This document shows, piece after piece, positions 40,481 to 49,989 of a DNA stretch of 51,911 nucleotides. The DNA comes from Treponema sp. (lineage in GTDB: Bacteria > Spirochaetota > Spirochaetia > Treponematales > Treponemataceae), in the NCBI GenBank assembly GCA_016296575.1, contig JAEDJA010000017.1, positions 1-51,911 of the forward strand, written 5' to 3'. A program made the position numbers and the translations under genes. The stretch's first letter is position 1. The number at the start of each line of letters is the position of its first letter. The notes beneath the pieces were generated by a model, which was not told the DNA's origin, made no database searches, and saw only the letters and a list, made by a program, of their open reading frames with translations.

Positions 40481-41749
40481 ATGGAAAAAACTTTCCCACT
40501 TTCAAAAAATGAACTTACAAATCTTGTAAAGGATTATCCAACTCCTTTTATCATTTATGATGAAAAAGCTATCCGTGAAAACCTTAAAAAATTTACAAAG
40601 GCTTTCAGCATTTTCCCAAAATTTCGTGAACATTATGCTGTAAAAGCCTCTCCTAATCCATATCTTCTTAAGATTCTTGCAAGTGAAGGTTGTGGTGCTG
40701 ACTGTTCTAGTCTTCCAGAGCTTATGCTTTCCGAAATGAGTGGTATTAAAGGAGATCATGTTATTTTTACATCAAATGAAACTCCAGCCCAAGAGTTTCA
40801 GCTTGCTTATAAACAGGGAAATATTATCAACCTTGATGATATCACTCATATTGATTTTTTGAAGAAAGCTCTTGATGGTAAATTCCCTGAAACAATTTGT
40901 TTCAGATATAATCCAGGTGCCGATAAACAAGGTTGTAATGGAATCATCGGAAAACCTGAAGAAGCAAAATATGGTCTTACACGCAGTCAGATTTTTGATG
41001 CTTATAACCAGTGTAAGGCTTTGGGATGTAAACATTTTGGACTTCATACAATGGTTGCATCCAATGAATTAAATCCAAACTTTTTCGTAGATACTGCAAA
41101 ACTTGTATTTGAACTTGCTGTTGAAATCAAAGAAAAATGTGATGTGAATATTGAATTTGTAGATCTTGGTGGTGGAATCGGTATTCCTTACAAACCAGGT
41201 GATAAAGCTGTTGACTATGATTACGTAGCTAAAGGAATTCGTTCTGAATATGATCGTGTTATTGTTCCAGCAGGTCTTGATCCATTGGCAATTTACTGGG
41301 AATGCGGACGACCTATTACTGGTCCATATGGCTGGCTTGTTTCAACAGCTATTCACGAAAAACATATTTACCGCGATTATATTGGTCTAGATTCATGTAT
41401 GGCTGACTTTATGCGTCCTGGTGTATATGGAAGTTATCATGAAATCACTGTATCAGGAAAAGAAAACGCTCCAAAAGATCACATTTACGATATAGTAGGA
41501 AGTCTTTGTGAAAATTCAGATAAATTTGCTGTACAGCGCCAGCTTCCTGAAATTGAAAAAGGTGATTTTGTAATTCTTCACGATGCAGGAGCTCACGGAC
41601 GTGCTATGGGCTTTAACTACAATTCAAAATTACGATGTGGAGAAATCTTGATGCGTGAGGATGGAACCTTCAAAGAAATCCGTCGCCGTGAAACAATAGA
41701 TGATCTTTTTGCCACTCTTGATTTGAATGGTGTAAAAGATTTTCAGTAA
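40481..41749 (+). CDS. lysA: diaminopimelate decarboxylase-like PLP enzyme
   Basis: A group IV (alanine racemase-fold) PLP decarboxylase of 422 residues. The PLP lysine lies in FREHYAVKASPNPYLLKIL (Lys55). LDLGGGIGIPY-like FVDLGGGIGIPYKPG binds phosphate, and ECGRPITGPYGWLV matches the EPGR segment with Cys-Gly-Arg. SLCENSDKFAVQRQLPEIEK carries the conserved CE(S)xD motif of DAP decarboxylases. Lysine synthesis is the likely role, though related carboxynorspermidine decarboxylases exist. A clear GGAGG precedes the ATG, and hisC follows after 21 bases. Confidence 0.82.
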   Translation: MEKTFPLSKNELTNLVKDYPTPFIIYDEKAIRENLKKFTKAFSIFPKFREHYAVKASPNPYLLKILASEGCGADCSSLPELMLSEMSGIKGDHVIFTSNETPAQEFQLAYKQGNIINLDDITHIDFLKKALDGKFPETICFRYNPGADKQGCNGIIGKPEEAKYGLTRSQIFDAYNQCKALGCKHFGLHTMVASNELNPNFFVDTAKLVFELAVEIKEKCDVNIEFVDLGGGIGIPYKPGDKAVDYDYVAKGIRSEYDRVIVPAGLDPLAIYWECGRPITGPYGWLVSTAIHEKHIYRDYIGLDSCMADFMRPGVYGSYHEITVSGKENAPKDHIYDIVGSLCENSDKFAVQRQLPEIEKGDFVILHDAGAHGRAMGFNYNSKLRCGEILMREDGTFKEIRRRETIDDLFATLDLNGVKDFQ

Positions 41750-41770
41750 GATCTCCTAAGGAGAAAATAA

Positions 41771-42913
41771 ATGTTAATCAGTGAAAGAATGGAAGGCTTG
41801 AACCCATATGTACCAGGGGAACAGCCTAAAGACAGAACATATATTAAGTTAAATGCAAATGAAAATCCCTATGCTCCTTCACCAAAAGTTAAGGCAGCCC
41901 TGGTAGATTTTATCAATAATAAGTCAGATAAACTTGGCTTGTATCCAGATCCAGATTCAAATGAACTTCATGCCGCTATTGCCGAAATGCTTAATAAGTG
42001 CGGTGGAGTTCTTTGCCGGGCAAATGTAGATGGAACTGAAGTCACACCTTCTGAAAAAGATAAAATTCCATTTACTGTTACACCTGATATGATTTACACT
42101 GGAAACGGCAGTGATGAAGTTCTTTCCTTTGTTTTTTATGCATTTTTCTCAAGTAATAAAAAATTTGTAATGCCTGAACATACTTATAGTTTTTATCCGG
42201 TTTATGCGGGTTTTTACAATATTCCATATGATGCAGTTCCATTGAAAAGTGACTGGACTTTAGATACAGAAAAAATGCTGGAGCTTGCCAACAAGAATAA
42301 ATCAGGAATTATCTTTGCAAATCCAAATGCACCTTCTTCGGTAGGACTTACAAGAGATGAAGTTCGTAAAATGCTTTTGAAGGCTCCTAAAGATGAAATT
42401 TTTATTGTTGATGAAGCATATGTAGATTTTGGTGGAGAATCTTGTATTCCTTTGATTCAGGAATTTGATAATCTTGTAATTGTTCGTACTTTCAGTAAAA
42501 GTCTCTGTGGGGCAGGAATGCGACTTGGTTACATTGTTTCAAATCCTAAATTGATTGAAATTGTAACTACAGTAAAAAATTCTGTTAACCATTTTCCAAT
42601 TGATGCACTGAATCAAATTGCAGGAAAAGCTTGCTGTGAAGATACTGCATATTACGTAAAAACAAGCCGTGATGTTGCAGAAGTTCGTGATGATTTTATC
42701 AATTTTTTACGTTCTAAAGGATATTATGTTCCTCAGAGTCTTACAAACTTTGTTTTCTGTAAAAAAGAAGACATGGATGGTGACGCTGTTTATAAAAAAA
42801 TTAAAGAAAATGGAATCCTTGTACGTCATTTTTCTACTAAAGGAATTGAGGATTTTATCCGTATAACCATTGGTACTAAAGAACAGATGGAAGAACTTAA
42901 AAAATATATGTAA
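41771..42913 (+). CDS. hisC: histidinol-phosphate aminotransferase-like enzyme
   Basis: A fold-type I aminotransferase (380 residues). LNANENPYAPSPKVKAALVD is the HisC/class I N-terminal signature, TGNGSDEVLSFVFYAFFSS binds PLP, FIVDEAYVDFGGES holds the cofactor Asp/Tyr, and VRTFSKSLCGAGMRLGY contains the Schiff-base Lys. No other his genes are nearby, so it may serve another transamination, such as aromatic amino acids. AAGGAG lies ten bases before the ATG. Confidence 0.85.
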   Translation: MLISERMEGLNPYVPGEQPKDRTYIKLNANENPYAPSPKVKAALVDFINNKSDKLGLYPDPDSNELHAAIAEMLNKCGGVLCRANVDGTEVTPSEKDKIPFTVTPDMIYTGNGSDEVLSFVFYAFFSSNKKFVMPEHTYSFYPVYAGFYNIPYDAVPLKSDWTLDTEKMLELANKNKSGIIFANPNAPSSVGLTRDEVRKMLLKAPKDEIFIVDEAYVDFGGESCIPLIQEFDNLVIVRTFSKSLCGAGMRLGYIVSNPKLIEIVTTVKNSVNHFPIDALNQIAGKACCEDTAYYVKTSRDVAEVRDDFINFLRSKGYYVPQSLTNFVFCKKEDMDGDAVYKKIKENGILVRHFSTKGIEDFIRITIGTKEQMEELKKYM

Positions 42914-42930
42914 TAATTGGAGGTTTTAAA

Positions 42931-43596
42931 ATGAAATTGCTTTTACTTTCAGACATTCATGGTAATGTAAAAGAAATTGAAAAATTGAATGATGAATTCA
43001 AGTCTTGTGATGCAGTGCTTTTTGCAGGAGATTTCGCTGAATGTTTTAAAACCAAAACTTCTAAACCTGTTCTTGAAGAATTGTGCAGACATCATGATAA
43101 TATTTTTGCAGTTATTGGAAACTGTGATGATCCTGATTTTTCTGACGAGCTTGATAATGCAGATATTAATTGCGAAGCATCACTTAATTTTTTTGAAGGA
43201 CTTTGTATCTGCGGAAGTGGTGGAGGAACTGTATTTACAGGAAAAACACCTAATGAACGAACAGAAGAAGATATTATAAGTGATTTTGATATTCTCAAAT
43301 CAGAAACTCTTTCAAATCTTATTCTTATAAGCCATAATCCACCAAAAGATACCTGTGACTCAGTAAATGAAAATCTTCATGCCGGAAGCCCAGCTTTTAC
43401 AAAACTTATTGAAGAGGTAAAGCCTTTACTTGTTGTATGTGGTCATATTCATGAAGGGAAAGGAACTGGTAAAATCGGAGATACACTTGTAGTAAATCCT
43501 GGTAGTTTTGGTGAAAATGGAACATATGCTGTTGCTGAATTGTTAAAGAAAGATGGGGAATATACAATTGCAGCTTGTGAAATGAAACGAGTTTAA
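42931..43596 (+). CDS. YfcE/MJ0936-type metallophosphoesterase
   Basis: A small calcineurin-like phosphoesterase (221 residues), cytoplasmic. Metal-binding motifs are in order: LLLSDIHGNVKEIE (D-x-H), VLFAGDFAE (GD), AVIGNCDDPD (GNCD), LILISHNPP (H) and VCGHIHEGKG (GHxH). Relatives act on phosphodiesters such as 2',3'-cAMP model substrates, and their physiological substrates are mostly unknown. GGAGG precedes the ATG. Confidence 0.9.
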   Translation: MKLLLLSDIHGNVKEIEKLNDEFKSCDAVLFAGDFAECFKTKTSKPVLEELCRHHDNIFAVIGNCDDPDFSDELDNADINCEASLNFFEGLCICGSGGGTVFTGKTPNERTEEDIISDFDILKSETLSNLILISHNPPKDTCDSVNENLHAGSPAFTKLIEEVKPLLVVCGHIHEGKGTGKIGDTLVVNPGSFGENGTYAVAELLKKDGEYTIAACEMKRV

Positions 43597-43631
43597 TTCT
43601 TGTTTGTTTTATTTTGGAAAGGAGGTAGTTT

Positions 43632-44687
43632 GTGATTACATACTGGCAGCAAATAAATGGTCAATTCATTAAAGTAAAAAAAGACAAACTTGACTCCAAT
43701 AATCCGCTTTGGATAGATGCTCGTTCTGTTACAAGGGATGAAACAAATGATCTTCAACAGGAATATTCTATTGAACAGGATCATATGCTTGATATCCTTG
43801 ACCCGGATGAACTTTCCCGTATTGAAGAAGGGGAAGGTTATATTCTTCTGATTGTTCGTGTTCCAGTTTTTGATCCATCTGCTGAAGTTCCTTACTTTAC
43901 AGTTCCAATTGGTATCATTATCAAGAATAAGGTTATTATTACAATTTGCTGGACGGACAGTGAAGTAATAAAAGATTTTGGTGCCAACAGGGTAAAAAAT
44001 GCAAGACTTAATGATTTTCCTTCGTTTATCGTTCAGATTATAAACCGTTGTGATACAAACTTCCTTCGTTACCTTAAAGAGATTAACAGACGTTCTACAG
44101 GCATCCAGAGTGAAATGAAACTGGAAATTGAAAATAAAGAAATTATCCAGCTTTTAGGTCTTGAAAAATCCCTTGTATTCTTTACTACTTCACTTAAATC
44201 AAATCAGCTGCTTCTTGAAAAAATGAGCCGTACCAGACTTTTAAAACTGGATGAAGAAGATTTGGATTTGATTGATGATGTTAAGATTGATAACCGTCAG
44301 GCTATTGAAATGGCTGATACATATTCCAGCATTCTTTTTGGTGTAATGGACGCTTATTCAAGTGTTATCTCAAATAATATGAATGTTGTAATGAAGAAGC
44401 TTTCTGTAATCAGTCTTGTAATGATGGTTCCAACTTTTATTACAAGCTTCTTTGGTATGAACTTCCCATTACCATTTGAAAGTTTCGGCCGTTATGCAGT
44501 TGTAATAGTTTTTGCAGTTTGTCTTCTTTCTATCTTTATTGGAGCATGGATATTCAATTTCAAAAAGACGGAAATTGATCTTGGAGTGAAGAAGCCTAAG
44601 AAATCCAGACGAATTTCCAGAAAACAGCGCCGTGATCTCCGCAAGGAAAAAAAAGCGCTAAAGCGACAGGAGAATAAAATCAGGTGA
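43632..44687 (+). CDS. corA: CorA family magnesium transporter
   Basis: A CorA-type Mg2+/Co2+ channel (351 residues). The N-terminal cytoplasmic domain is followed by a long helix and two membrane segments near residues 265-320. The ion-selectivity motif GMN is present in FFGMNFPLPF. The tail is strongly basic (RKQRRDLRKEKKALKRQENK). The start is GTG 43632, chosen because AAAGGAGGT lies six bases upstream. The stop overlaps the GTG start of the next gene. Confidence 0.95.
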   Translation: MITYWQQINGQFIKVKKDKLDSNNPLWIDARSVTRDETNDLQQEYSIEQDHMLDILDPDELSRIEEGEGYILLIVRVPVFDPSAEVPYFTVPIGIIIKNKVIITICWTDSEVIKDFGANRVKNARLNDFPSFIVQIINRCDTNFLRYLKEINRRSTGIQSEMKLEIENKEIIQLLGLEKSLVFFTTSLKSNQLLLEKMSRTRLLKLDEEDLDLIDDVKIDNRQAIEMADTYSSILFGVMDAYSSVISNNMNVVMKKLSVISLVMMVPTFITSFFGMNFPLPFESFGRYAVVIVFAVCLLSIFIGAWIFNFKKTEIDLGVKKPKKSRRISRKQRRDLRKEKKALKRQENKIR

Positions 44688-45610
44688 AAAAAATTCTTAC
44701 AGCTGTTTTTTCTTTATTTTTCTCAGCACTGATTTTTGCACAGGAAGCCTTTAATCCCCTTCAGTTTGTGACTTTTAAAAACAATTTATCTTTTACTATT
44801 GGTGAAGATGGACAGTCCTATACATCTGAAAGAAAATTAACTCCTTTTTCTATCTCAAAATTCGAAACCACTTATGGACTTTGGTATCAGATCAGAATTA
44901 AAGCAGAAAAAATGGGCTATGTTTTTGCCAATAAGGGGATGGCTGGAAGTAATGGAAAGGTAGGTGTTAAACCAACTGATGACAATATTAATCAGCCTGT
45001 CTGTATGATCAACTGGTATGATGCCATTGTTTGGTGCAATGCACTTAGTGAAATTAAAGGCAAAAAACCATGTTATGAATTTCAGGGAAAAATTCTTAGA
45101 GATTCTTCAGATACAGCCAGATGTGATCTTGCCGAATGTAAATGGCAGAATAACGGATATAGACTTCCTAGTGAAAGTGAATGGGAATTTGCTTCCAGAA
45201 AAACCAGAAACGGCCTTCAGAAAGGAAACTACGCTTCTGGTCAGACATCAGATGAGCTTGATGAAAATGACTATGCCTGGAGCTTTATGAATTCTGATTT
45301 AACTCATACTGTTGGGACTACAGGAACTTTATTTACACCAGATACAATTCCTTTGCCAGGTAGTGGTAATTCCAATGGAGCAGGGCTTTTTGATATGAGT
45401 GGAAACGTAATGGAATTCTGCTGGGACTGGTTTGACGAATACACTAATTTTACCGGAAATTACGGACCTTCTTCTGGTTTTCAGCGGGTTTGTAGGGGAG
45501 GAAGTTATTCTGAATATACACCTTTCCTTTACTGTGCAGACCGATATTCTTATGATCCTAATGAAGCCTACGACTATACTGGATTCAGGCTTGTGTATAC
45601 AGCTGAATAA
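44684..45610 (+). CDS. exported SUMF1/formylglycine-generating-enzyme-like protein
   Basis: A 308-residue protein with a signal peptide (residues 1-19, ending FAQ) and an FGE-sulfatase (SUMF1) fold: SISKFETTYGLWYQIRIKAE, PVCMINWYDAIVWCNALSEI, GYRLPSESEWEFASR, and the C-terminal CRGGSYSEYTPFLYCADRYS with TGFRLVY. The family includes formylglycine-generating enzymes and many proteins of other or unknown function. No sulfatase is nearby and the protein is exported, so the FGE activity is not assumed. It has a GTG start overlapping the corA stop and is convergent with murD 16 bases away. Confidence 0.85.
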   Translation: MKKILTAVFSLFFSALIFAQEAFNPLQFVTFKNNLSFTIGEDGQSYTSERKLTPFSISKFETTYGLWYQIRIKAEKMGYVFANKGMAGSNGKVGVKPTDDNINQPVCMINWYDAIVWCNALSEIKGKKPCYEFQGKILRDSSDTARCDLAECKWQNNGYRLPSESEWEFASRKTRNGLQKGNYASGQTSDELDENDYAWSFMNSDLTHTVGTTGTLFTPDTIPLPGSGNSNGAGLFDMSGNVMEFCWDWFDEYTNFTGNYGPSSGFQRVCRGGSYSEYTPFLYCADRYSYDPNEAYDYTGFRLVYTAE

Positions 45611-45626
45611 TTTTCCTGTTTCGTTT

Positions 45627-47168
45627 TTAATTAAACATTTCTTTTACAGCTGACATGAATTTATATCCGCGGTCAAATTCATTTGTAAACATTCCAAAGC
45701 TAGTTGCACCAGGAGAAAAAACTATAGCAAATTCTTTAGGTTTGTTTTCGGATGATACACTAGATGTAGCGTAGGTGTATTCTTTTAGTTCCTCGAGAAG
45801 CTTTAAAAGATTTTGGTATGGACCATTATATTTTATACCGTTTTCATCAAGGATTGGTGTTAGTTTTTCTGTTGCTGTTCCTTGTAAAAGCCATAAACTG
45901 TCTGGTTTTTTGTACAGTTTTTTACTATTTATAAGTGTTTCAGTCAGTTTATCAAAAACCAGCCCTTTGTCGGTTCCTCCACAGATAAGAATAACAGGTT
46001 TTTCAAAGCTTTGACTTGCTGCTGCTGTTGCTTCTGGAACTGTAGAACAGGTGTCATTATAAAATTTGTATACAGTTTTTGAACTTTTATAAGTATGGAA
46101 ATACTGAAGTCTATGTTCAATTCCACTCCAGCTTCCAAGAACTTTTATTATCTTTTCTGCAGGAATGTGCATTAAGTAAAGAACTAAAGCTGCATTAAGG
46201 ACATTTGTTTTCATGTGTTCACCTGGAACAGTGAGTCCTTTTAAGATAACTTCGGCTTTTTCCATGTATGGCAATAGTACTTTTCCTTCAAAACTGCCAT
46301 TTTTATTTTTTTCCTGCCAGACTCCAAATGTTCCTTTTGGAAGGTTAGTTTTGGAATATCTGAGGACTGTACCCTTTGTTTCACTGGCAAAAACAGCTCC
46401 CCAGGATTCAAAATTGGCTGGTTTTATAGCTGGTTCATCTTCATCAAAATCAAAAATAGAGTAACAGCCTTTATCCTGATCTGCATAAAGGAGTTTTTTA
46501 TCTTCAATGTAGTTTTCCATGTTGCCGTACCAGTTCTGATGGTCAGCAACAATTTTAGTCATCAGGCAGATATGTGGTTTTAAAAGTCCACGTCCACGAA
46601 GGTCAGCCAGCTGCCATGATGACAATTCCAGTACTACAGGAGTTTCTTCGTTTGTCTCTTCAAGGAAAGTTAAAGGACTGACAGTAATGTTTCCACCAAG
46701 GAAGGCTTTGTATCCACAATTGTTAAGACCGTAGTGAATTGCACTTACTGTGCTGGACTTTCCTTTGCTTCCTGTGATTGCGATGATTGGGCTTTTTGTA
46801 AAATTCAAAAATATGCTCATGTCACTTTCGATAACACGAGCTTTTTCAAGATATTTATTGCCTTCGATTTTAACACCTGGATTTTTTATAACTACATCTG
46901 CATTTTCAAAATCTTCAATGCGGTGTTCCCCAAAAATGTAGGTAATTCTGCTTTTATCAATAGATTTATCATTTTCAATTGTGTCAAGAGTTGGTTTTAA
47001 CTGTTCAGCAGTTTTCATATCGGTAACAGTAATCAAGGCACCATGCTTTGAAAAAAAACGAACTGCAGCAAGTCCACCTCCGTTTAATCCAAGTCCCATA
47101 ATGGTGATTTTTTTGTCTTTAATATCATTAAAACTTTTGAAAAAACAACCTTTTGGATAAACGTGCAT
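45627..47168 (-). CDS. murD: UDP-N-acetylmuramoylalanine-D-glutamate ligase MurD
   Basis: MurD adds D-Glu to UDP-MurNAc-L-Ala in cytoplasmic peptidoglycan synthesis. The 513-residue protein has the N-terminal Rossmann domain (ITIMGLGLNGGGLAAVRFFS), the ATP loop ITGSKGKSSTVSAI and the C-terminal domain with ILICGGTDKGLVFDKL. It is longer than the E. coli enzyme (about 438 residues), through inserts and an extended C-terminal region. I start at 47168 (AGGAGCAG upstream); the longest frame would run into tRNA-Leu. It lies downstream of tRNA-Leu, separated by a terminator. Confidence 0.93.
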   Translation of the reverse strand: MHVYPKGCFFKSFNDIKDKKITIMGLGLNGGGLAAVRFFSKHGALITVTDMKTAEQLKPTLDTIENDKSIDKSRITYIFGEHRIEDFENADVVIKNPGVKIEGNKYLEKARVIESDMSIFLNFTKSPIIAITGSKGKSSTVSAIHYGLNNCGYKAFLGGNITVSPLTFLEETNEETPVVLELSSWQLADLRGRGLLKPHICLMTKIVADHQNWYGNMENYIEDKKLLYADQDKGCYSIFDFDEDEPAIKPANFESWGAVFASETKGTVLRYSKTNLPKGTFGVWQEKNKNGSFEGKVLLPYMEKAEVILKGLTVPGEHMKTNVLNAALVLYLMHIPAEKIIKVLGSWSGIEHRLQYFHTYKSSKTVYKFYNDTCSTVPEATAAASQSFEKPVILICGGTDKGLVFDKLTETLINSKKLYKKPDSLWLLQGTATEKLTPILDENGIKYNGPYQNLLKLLEELKEYTYATSSVSSENKPKEFAIVFSPGATSFGMFTNEFDRGYKFMSAVKEMFN

Positions 47169-47206
47169 AATCTGCTCCTGAAGAAAACGACTTCTAGTAA
47201 AAGAAC

Positions 47207-47240
47207 AAAAAAAAGCCCCTTCGGTTCTGAAAGGGCTTTT
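47207..47240 (-). terminator. terminator between tRNA-Leu and murD
   Basis: An 8-bp stem (47211-47218 with 47233-47240), followed on the minus strand by a T-run (47207-47214). It sits directly after the tRNA 3' end. Confidence 0.85.
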
Positions 47241-47326
47241 TGCCGAGGACCGGACTCGGACCGGCACGCCGATTGCTCAGCAAGGGATTTTAAGTCCCTG
47301 GTGTCTACCAATTCCACCACCTCGGC
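47241..47326 (-). tRNA. tRNA-Leu(TAA)
   Basis: An 86-base class II tRNA on the minus strand with acceptor GCCGAGG/CCTCGGC, anticodon loop CTTAAAA (TAA) and a long variable arm, as expected for Leu. CCA is not encoded. Confidence 0.95.
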
Positions 47327-47363
47327 ATAACTATAGTATATAAAAAAAGGGCAGTTTTTACAA

Positions 47364-47390
47364 TAGAAACAGGCAAAATATGCCGATAAT
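47364..47390 (+). promoter_or_regulatory. sigma-28-like promoter of the clpC-type gene
   Basis: TAGA (47364-47367), 14 bases, then a perfect GCCGATAA (47382-47389) continuing TATATA. The -35 part is one base off and the spacer one base short of the consensus. Confidence 0.45.
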
Positions 47391-47421
47391 ATATAGGTAG
47401 AAATCTATTTGGGGTTTTTTA

Positions 47422-49965
47422 ATGAAAAATATGTCACCTATGGCCCAGAGACTTATTGGTGCTCTAGCCCAGGATGAAGGGCGTCTTTCGGGAGTTGATC
47501 ATCTTCTTCCCGAACATGTAATTCTTGCTCTTTTGAAAAGTAAAACAGGAATCGGTTATGAGGTTTGTAAGGCTTTGAATATCAATCTTGACCGATTCGA
47601 ATACCGTCTAAAAAGTTATTTTGGAGAACATGAAAGTAAAGATGGCTTTGAAGATTTGCCTTACGGGCATCGGTATGTCAAAATGCAGGATATTGCGGAT
47701 ATTGAATCAAATACACTTGGAAATGATTATGTAGGAACAGAACATTTTCTTTTGTCAGCTATCCGTGAAGAATACAGTCTTACTGCCCAATATTTTTCTC
47801 AGTATGAAAAAAGTCTATCAGATGTTAGAAAAGAAGTAATTAAACTGCAGAAAAAGGGAATGTCTTCTTCTGTAAAGCCAATGGATGTATCATCAGTTTT
47901 TAAAGATATTATGGCAAAAACTGATGAAATAAATATGCTTGCAAATTTGGAAGAAGAAACAAAAGCAGGTAAATCTAAAAATAAAAAAGTGCCTCAGAGT
48001 CTTTCAGAATATGCCAAAGATCTTACAAATCAGGCAAAAAATGGAAAACTTGATTTAGTGATTGGCCGTGAAAAAGAAATCAATCGTCTTATTCAAATTC
48101 TTTTACGCAGAACTAAAAATAATCCTGTTATTACGGGTGACAGTGGTGTTGGAAAAACATCTGTTGTAGAAGGGCTTGCCTTAAAGATTGTAAACGGAGA
48201 TGTTCCAAAAGATCTTCTTGGAAAGAAAATTTATTCTCTTGATCTTGCCCAGATGGTTGCCGGTACAAAATATCGCGGTGATTTTGAAGAAAGAATGAAA
48301 AAGATGATGAAGGAAATTATTGACCGCAAAGATATTATTCTTTTCATTGACGAAATCCACATGATGATTGGGGCTGGTGCTCCAGACGGTAATATGGATG
48401 CTTCAAATATTCTAAAACCTGCTTTAAGCCGCGGAGAAATCCAGATAATTGGTGCAACAACTACAAAAGAATATACAAAAATTATCGAAAAAGATCAGGC
48501 ACTTGAAAGAAGATTTCAGAAGGTCCTTGTTGAAGAACCAACTCAAGCTGAGGCGCTTGAAATATTAAATGGCATCAAAGAAAAATATGAAAATTACCAC
48601 CATGTAAAATATGATGATGATGTAATTCCAGCTATCATTTCACTTTCCTGCCGCTATATTCCAGAACGTTCTTTACCTGATAAAGCAATTGATATTCTTG
48701 ATGAATGTGGATGTGCAAAGAAAATTTCTGAAGAGAATAATCCTGAAGAAATTGTTGAAATCGAAAAGGCCATTGATGCTCTTGCTGAAGAAAAACGTCT
48801 TTTGGTAGAAAATCAGGAATATGAAAATGCAGCTTACGTGCGGGATAAAGTAATTGAACTTCGGGAAAAGCTTACTTTGCTTAAAGATAATACATTCGAC
48901 AATCATTCTGCCAGTGAAAGAATCGTTTCAAAACGTGATGTTGAACATGTAATCAGTGAAATGACTGGAATTCCATTGGAACAGATGAACAGTCAGGAAA
49001 CATCCCGTCTGATTAACATGGAAAAAGAAATTCATGAAGAAGTAATTGGTCAGGATGAAGCAGTAAATGTAATTGCAAGTTCAATACGCCGAAGTAGAGC
49101 TGGTATTTCATCACCAAAAAGACCAGTGGGATCATATATTTTCCTAGGTCCAACTGGTGTTGGTAAAACTAAGCTTGCTAAAACTCTTGCAAAATTTGTA
49201 TTTGGAAATGAAGATGCACTTATCAGAATTGATATGTCTGACTTTATGGAAAAACATAATGCTAGCCGACTTGTAGGTTCTCCTCCAGGATATGTTGGTT
49301 ATGAAGATGGTGGAGTGCTTACTGAAAAAGTTCGGCATCATCCATATTCTGTAGTGCTTCTTGATGAAATTGAAAAAGCTCATCCTGATGTTTTCAATCT
49401 TCTTCTTCAGATTCTTGAGGAAGGTGAGTTGCAGGATAACCTTGGTCATACAATCAACTTTAGAAATACAATCATCATTATGACAAGCAATGCAGGAGCT
49501 CGTCAGATTACTAATGAAGGTCGTGCTGGATTTACTCCTTCTGATGGTGCAGTTTCATTTAATGAAATCAAGCATAATGCTGTAAATGAACTGAAAAAAC
49601 TCCTTAGTCCTGAGCTTTTGAATCGTATTGATGATGTAATTGTATTTAATGCTTTGAATAAATCTGAAATTTCAAAAATTCTTGATCTTCAGATTAATGA
49701 ACTTCAGGATAGACTTGCCGATAAGAAGCTTAAATTGAATCTGTCGGATAATGCACGAAACTACCTCATAGAACATGGATATGATCCAGCAATGGGAGCA
49801 AGGCCAATGCGTCGTCTTATCCAGAAGGAAATTGAGGATCCATTAGCCCTTGAAATTTTATCTCAAAATATGAAAAACTGTGATATAATTAATATTGATT
49901 ACGGTGAAAAACTGGAAATCAAGCTGGCAAGAAAGTCTTGCGTAACGGTGAGTGTTGTTAGATAA
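47422..49965 (+). CDS. clpC: ClpC-type AAA+ unfoldase
   Basis: An 847-residue Clp/Hsp100 unfoldase that feeds proteins to ClpP. Two Clp-N repeats occupy residues about 1-145. AAA domain D1 has Walker A GDSGVGKTS and Walker B ILFIDEIHM. A short UVR-like middle region (LVENQEYENAAYVRDKVIEL) marks ClpC rather than ClpB. D2 has GPTGVGKTK and VVLLDEIEKAHPDVFNLLLQ. A likely ClpP-contact loop is AGF in NEGRAGFTPSD. clpP is not nearby. The ribosome binding site is weak (GGGG). The upstream GCCGATAA box suggests sigma-28-type control. Confidence 0.92.
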   Translation: MKNMSPMAQRLIGALAQDEGRLSGVDHLLPEHVILALLKSKTGIGYEVCKALNINLDRFEYRLKSYFGEHESKDGFEDLPYGHRYVKMQDIADIESNTLGNDYVGTEHFLLSAIREEYSLTAQYFSQYEKSLSDVRKEVIKLQKKGMSSSVKPMDVSSVFKDIMAKTDEINMLANLEEETKAGKSKNKKVPQSLSEYAKDLTNQAKNGKLDLVIGREKEINRLIQILLRRTKNNPVITGDSGVGKTSVVEGLALKIVNGDVPKDLLGKKIYSLDLAQMVAGTKYRGDFEERMKKMMKEIIDRKDIILFIDEIHMMIGAGAPDGNMDASNILKPALSRGEIQIIGATTTKEYTKIIEKDQALERRFQKVLVEEPTQAEALEILNGIKEKYENYHHVKYDDDVIPAIISLSCRYIPERSLPDKAIDILDECGCAKKISEENNPEEIVEIEKAIDALAEEKRLLVENQEYENAAYVRDKVIELREKLTLLKDNTFDNHSASERIVSKRDVEHVISEMTGIPLEQMNSQETSRLINMEKEIHEEVIGQDEAVNVIASSIRRSRAGISSPKRPVGSYIFLGPTGVGKTKLAKTLAKFVFGNEDALIRIDMSDFMEKHNASRLVGSPPGYVGYEDGGVLTEKVRHHPYSVVLLDEIEKAHPDVFNLLLQILEEGELQDNLGHTINFRNTIIIMTSNAGARQITNEGRAGFTPSDGAVSFNEIKHNAVNELKKLLSPELLNRIDDVIVFNALNKSEISKILDLQINELQDRLADKKLKLNLSDNARNYLIEHGYDPAMGARPMRRLIQKEIEDPLALEILSQNMKNCDIINIDYGEKLEIKLARKSCVTVSVVR

Positions 49966-49989
49966 ACTGATTACTTATTGAGGTGTAAT

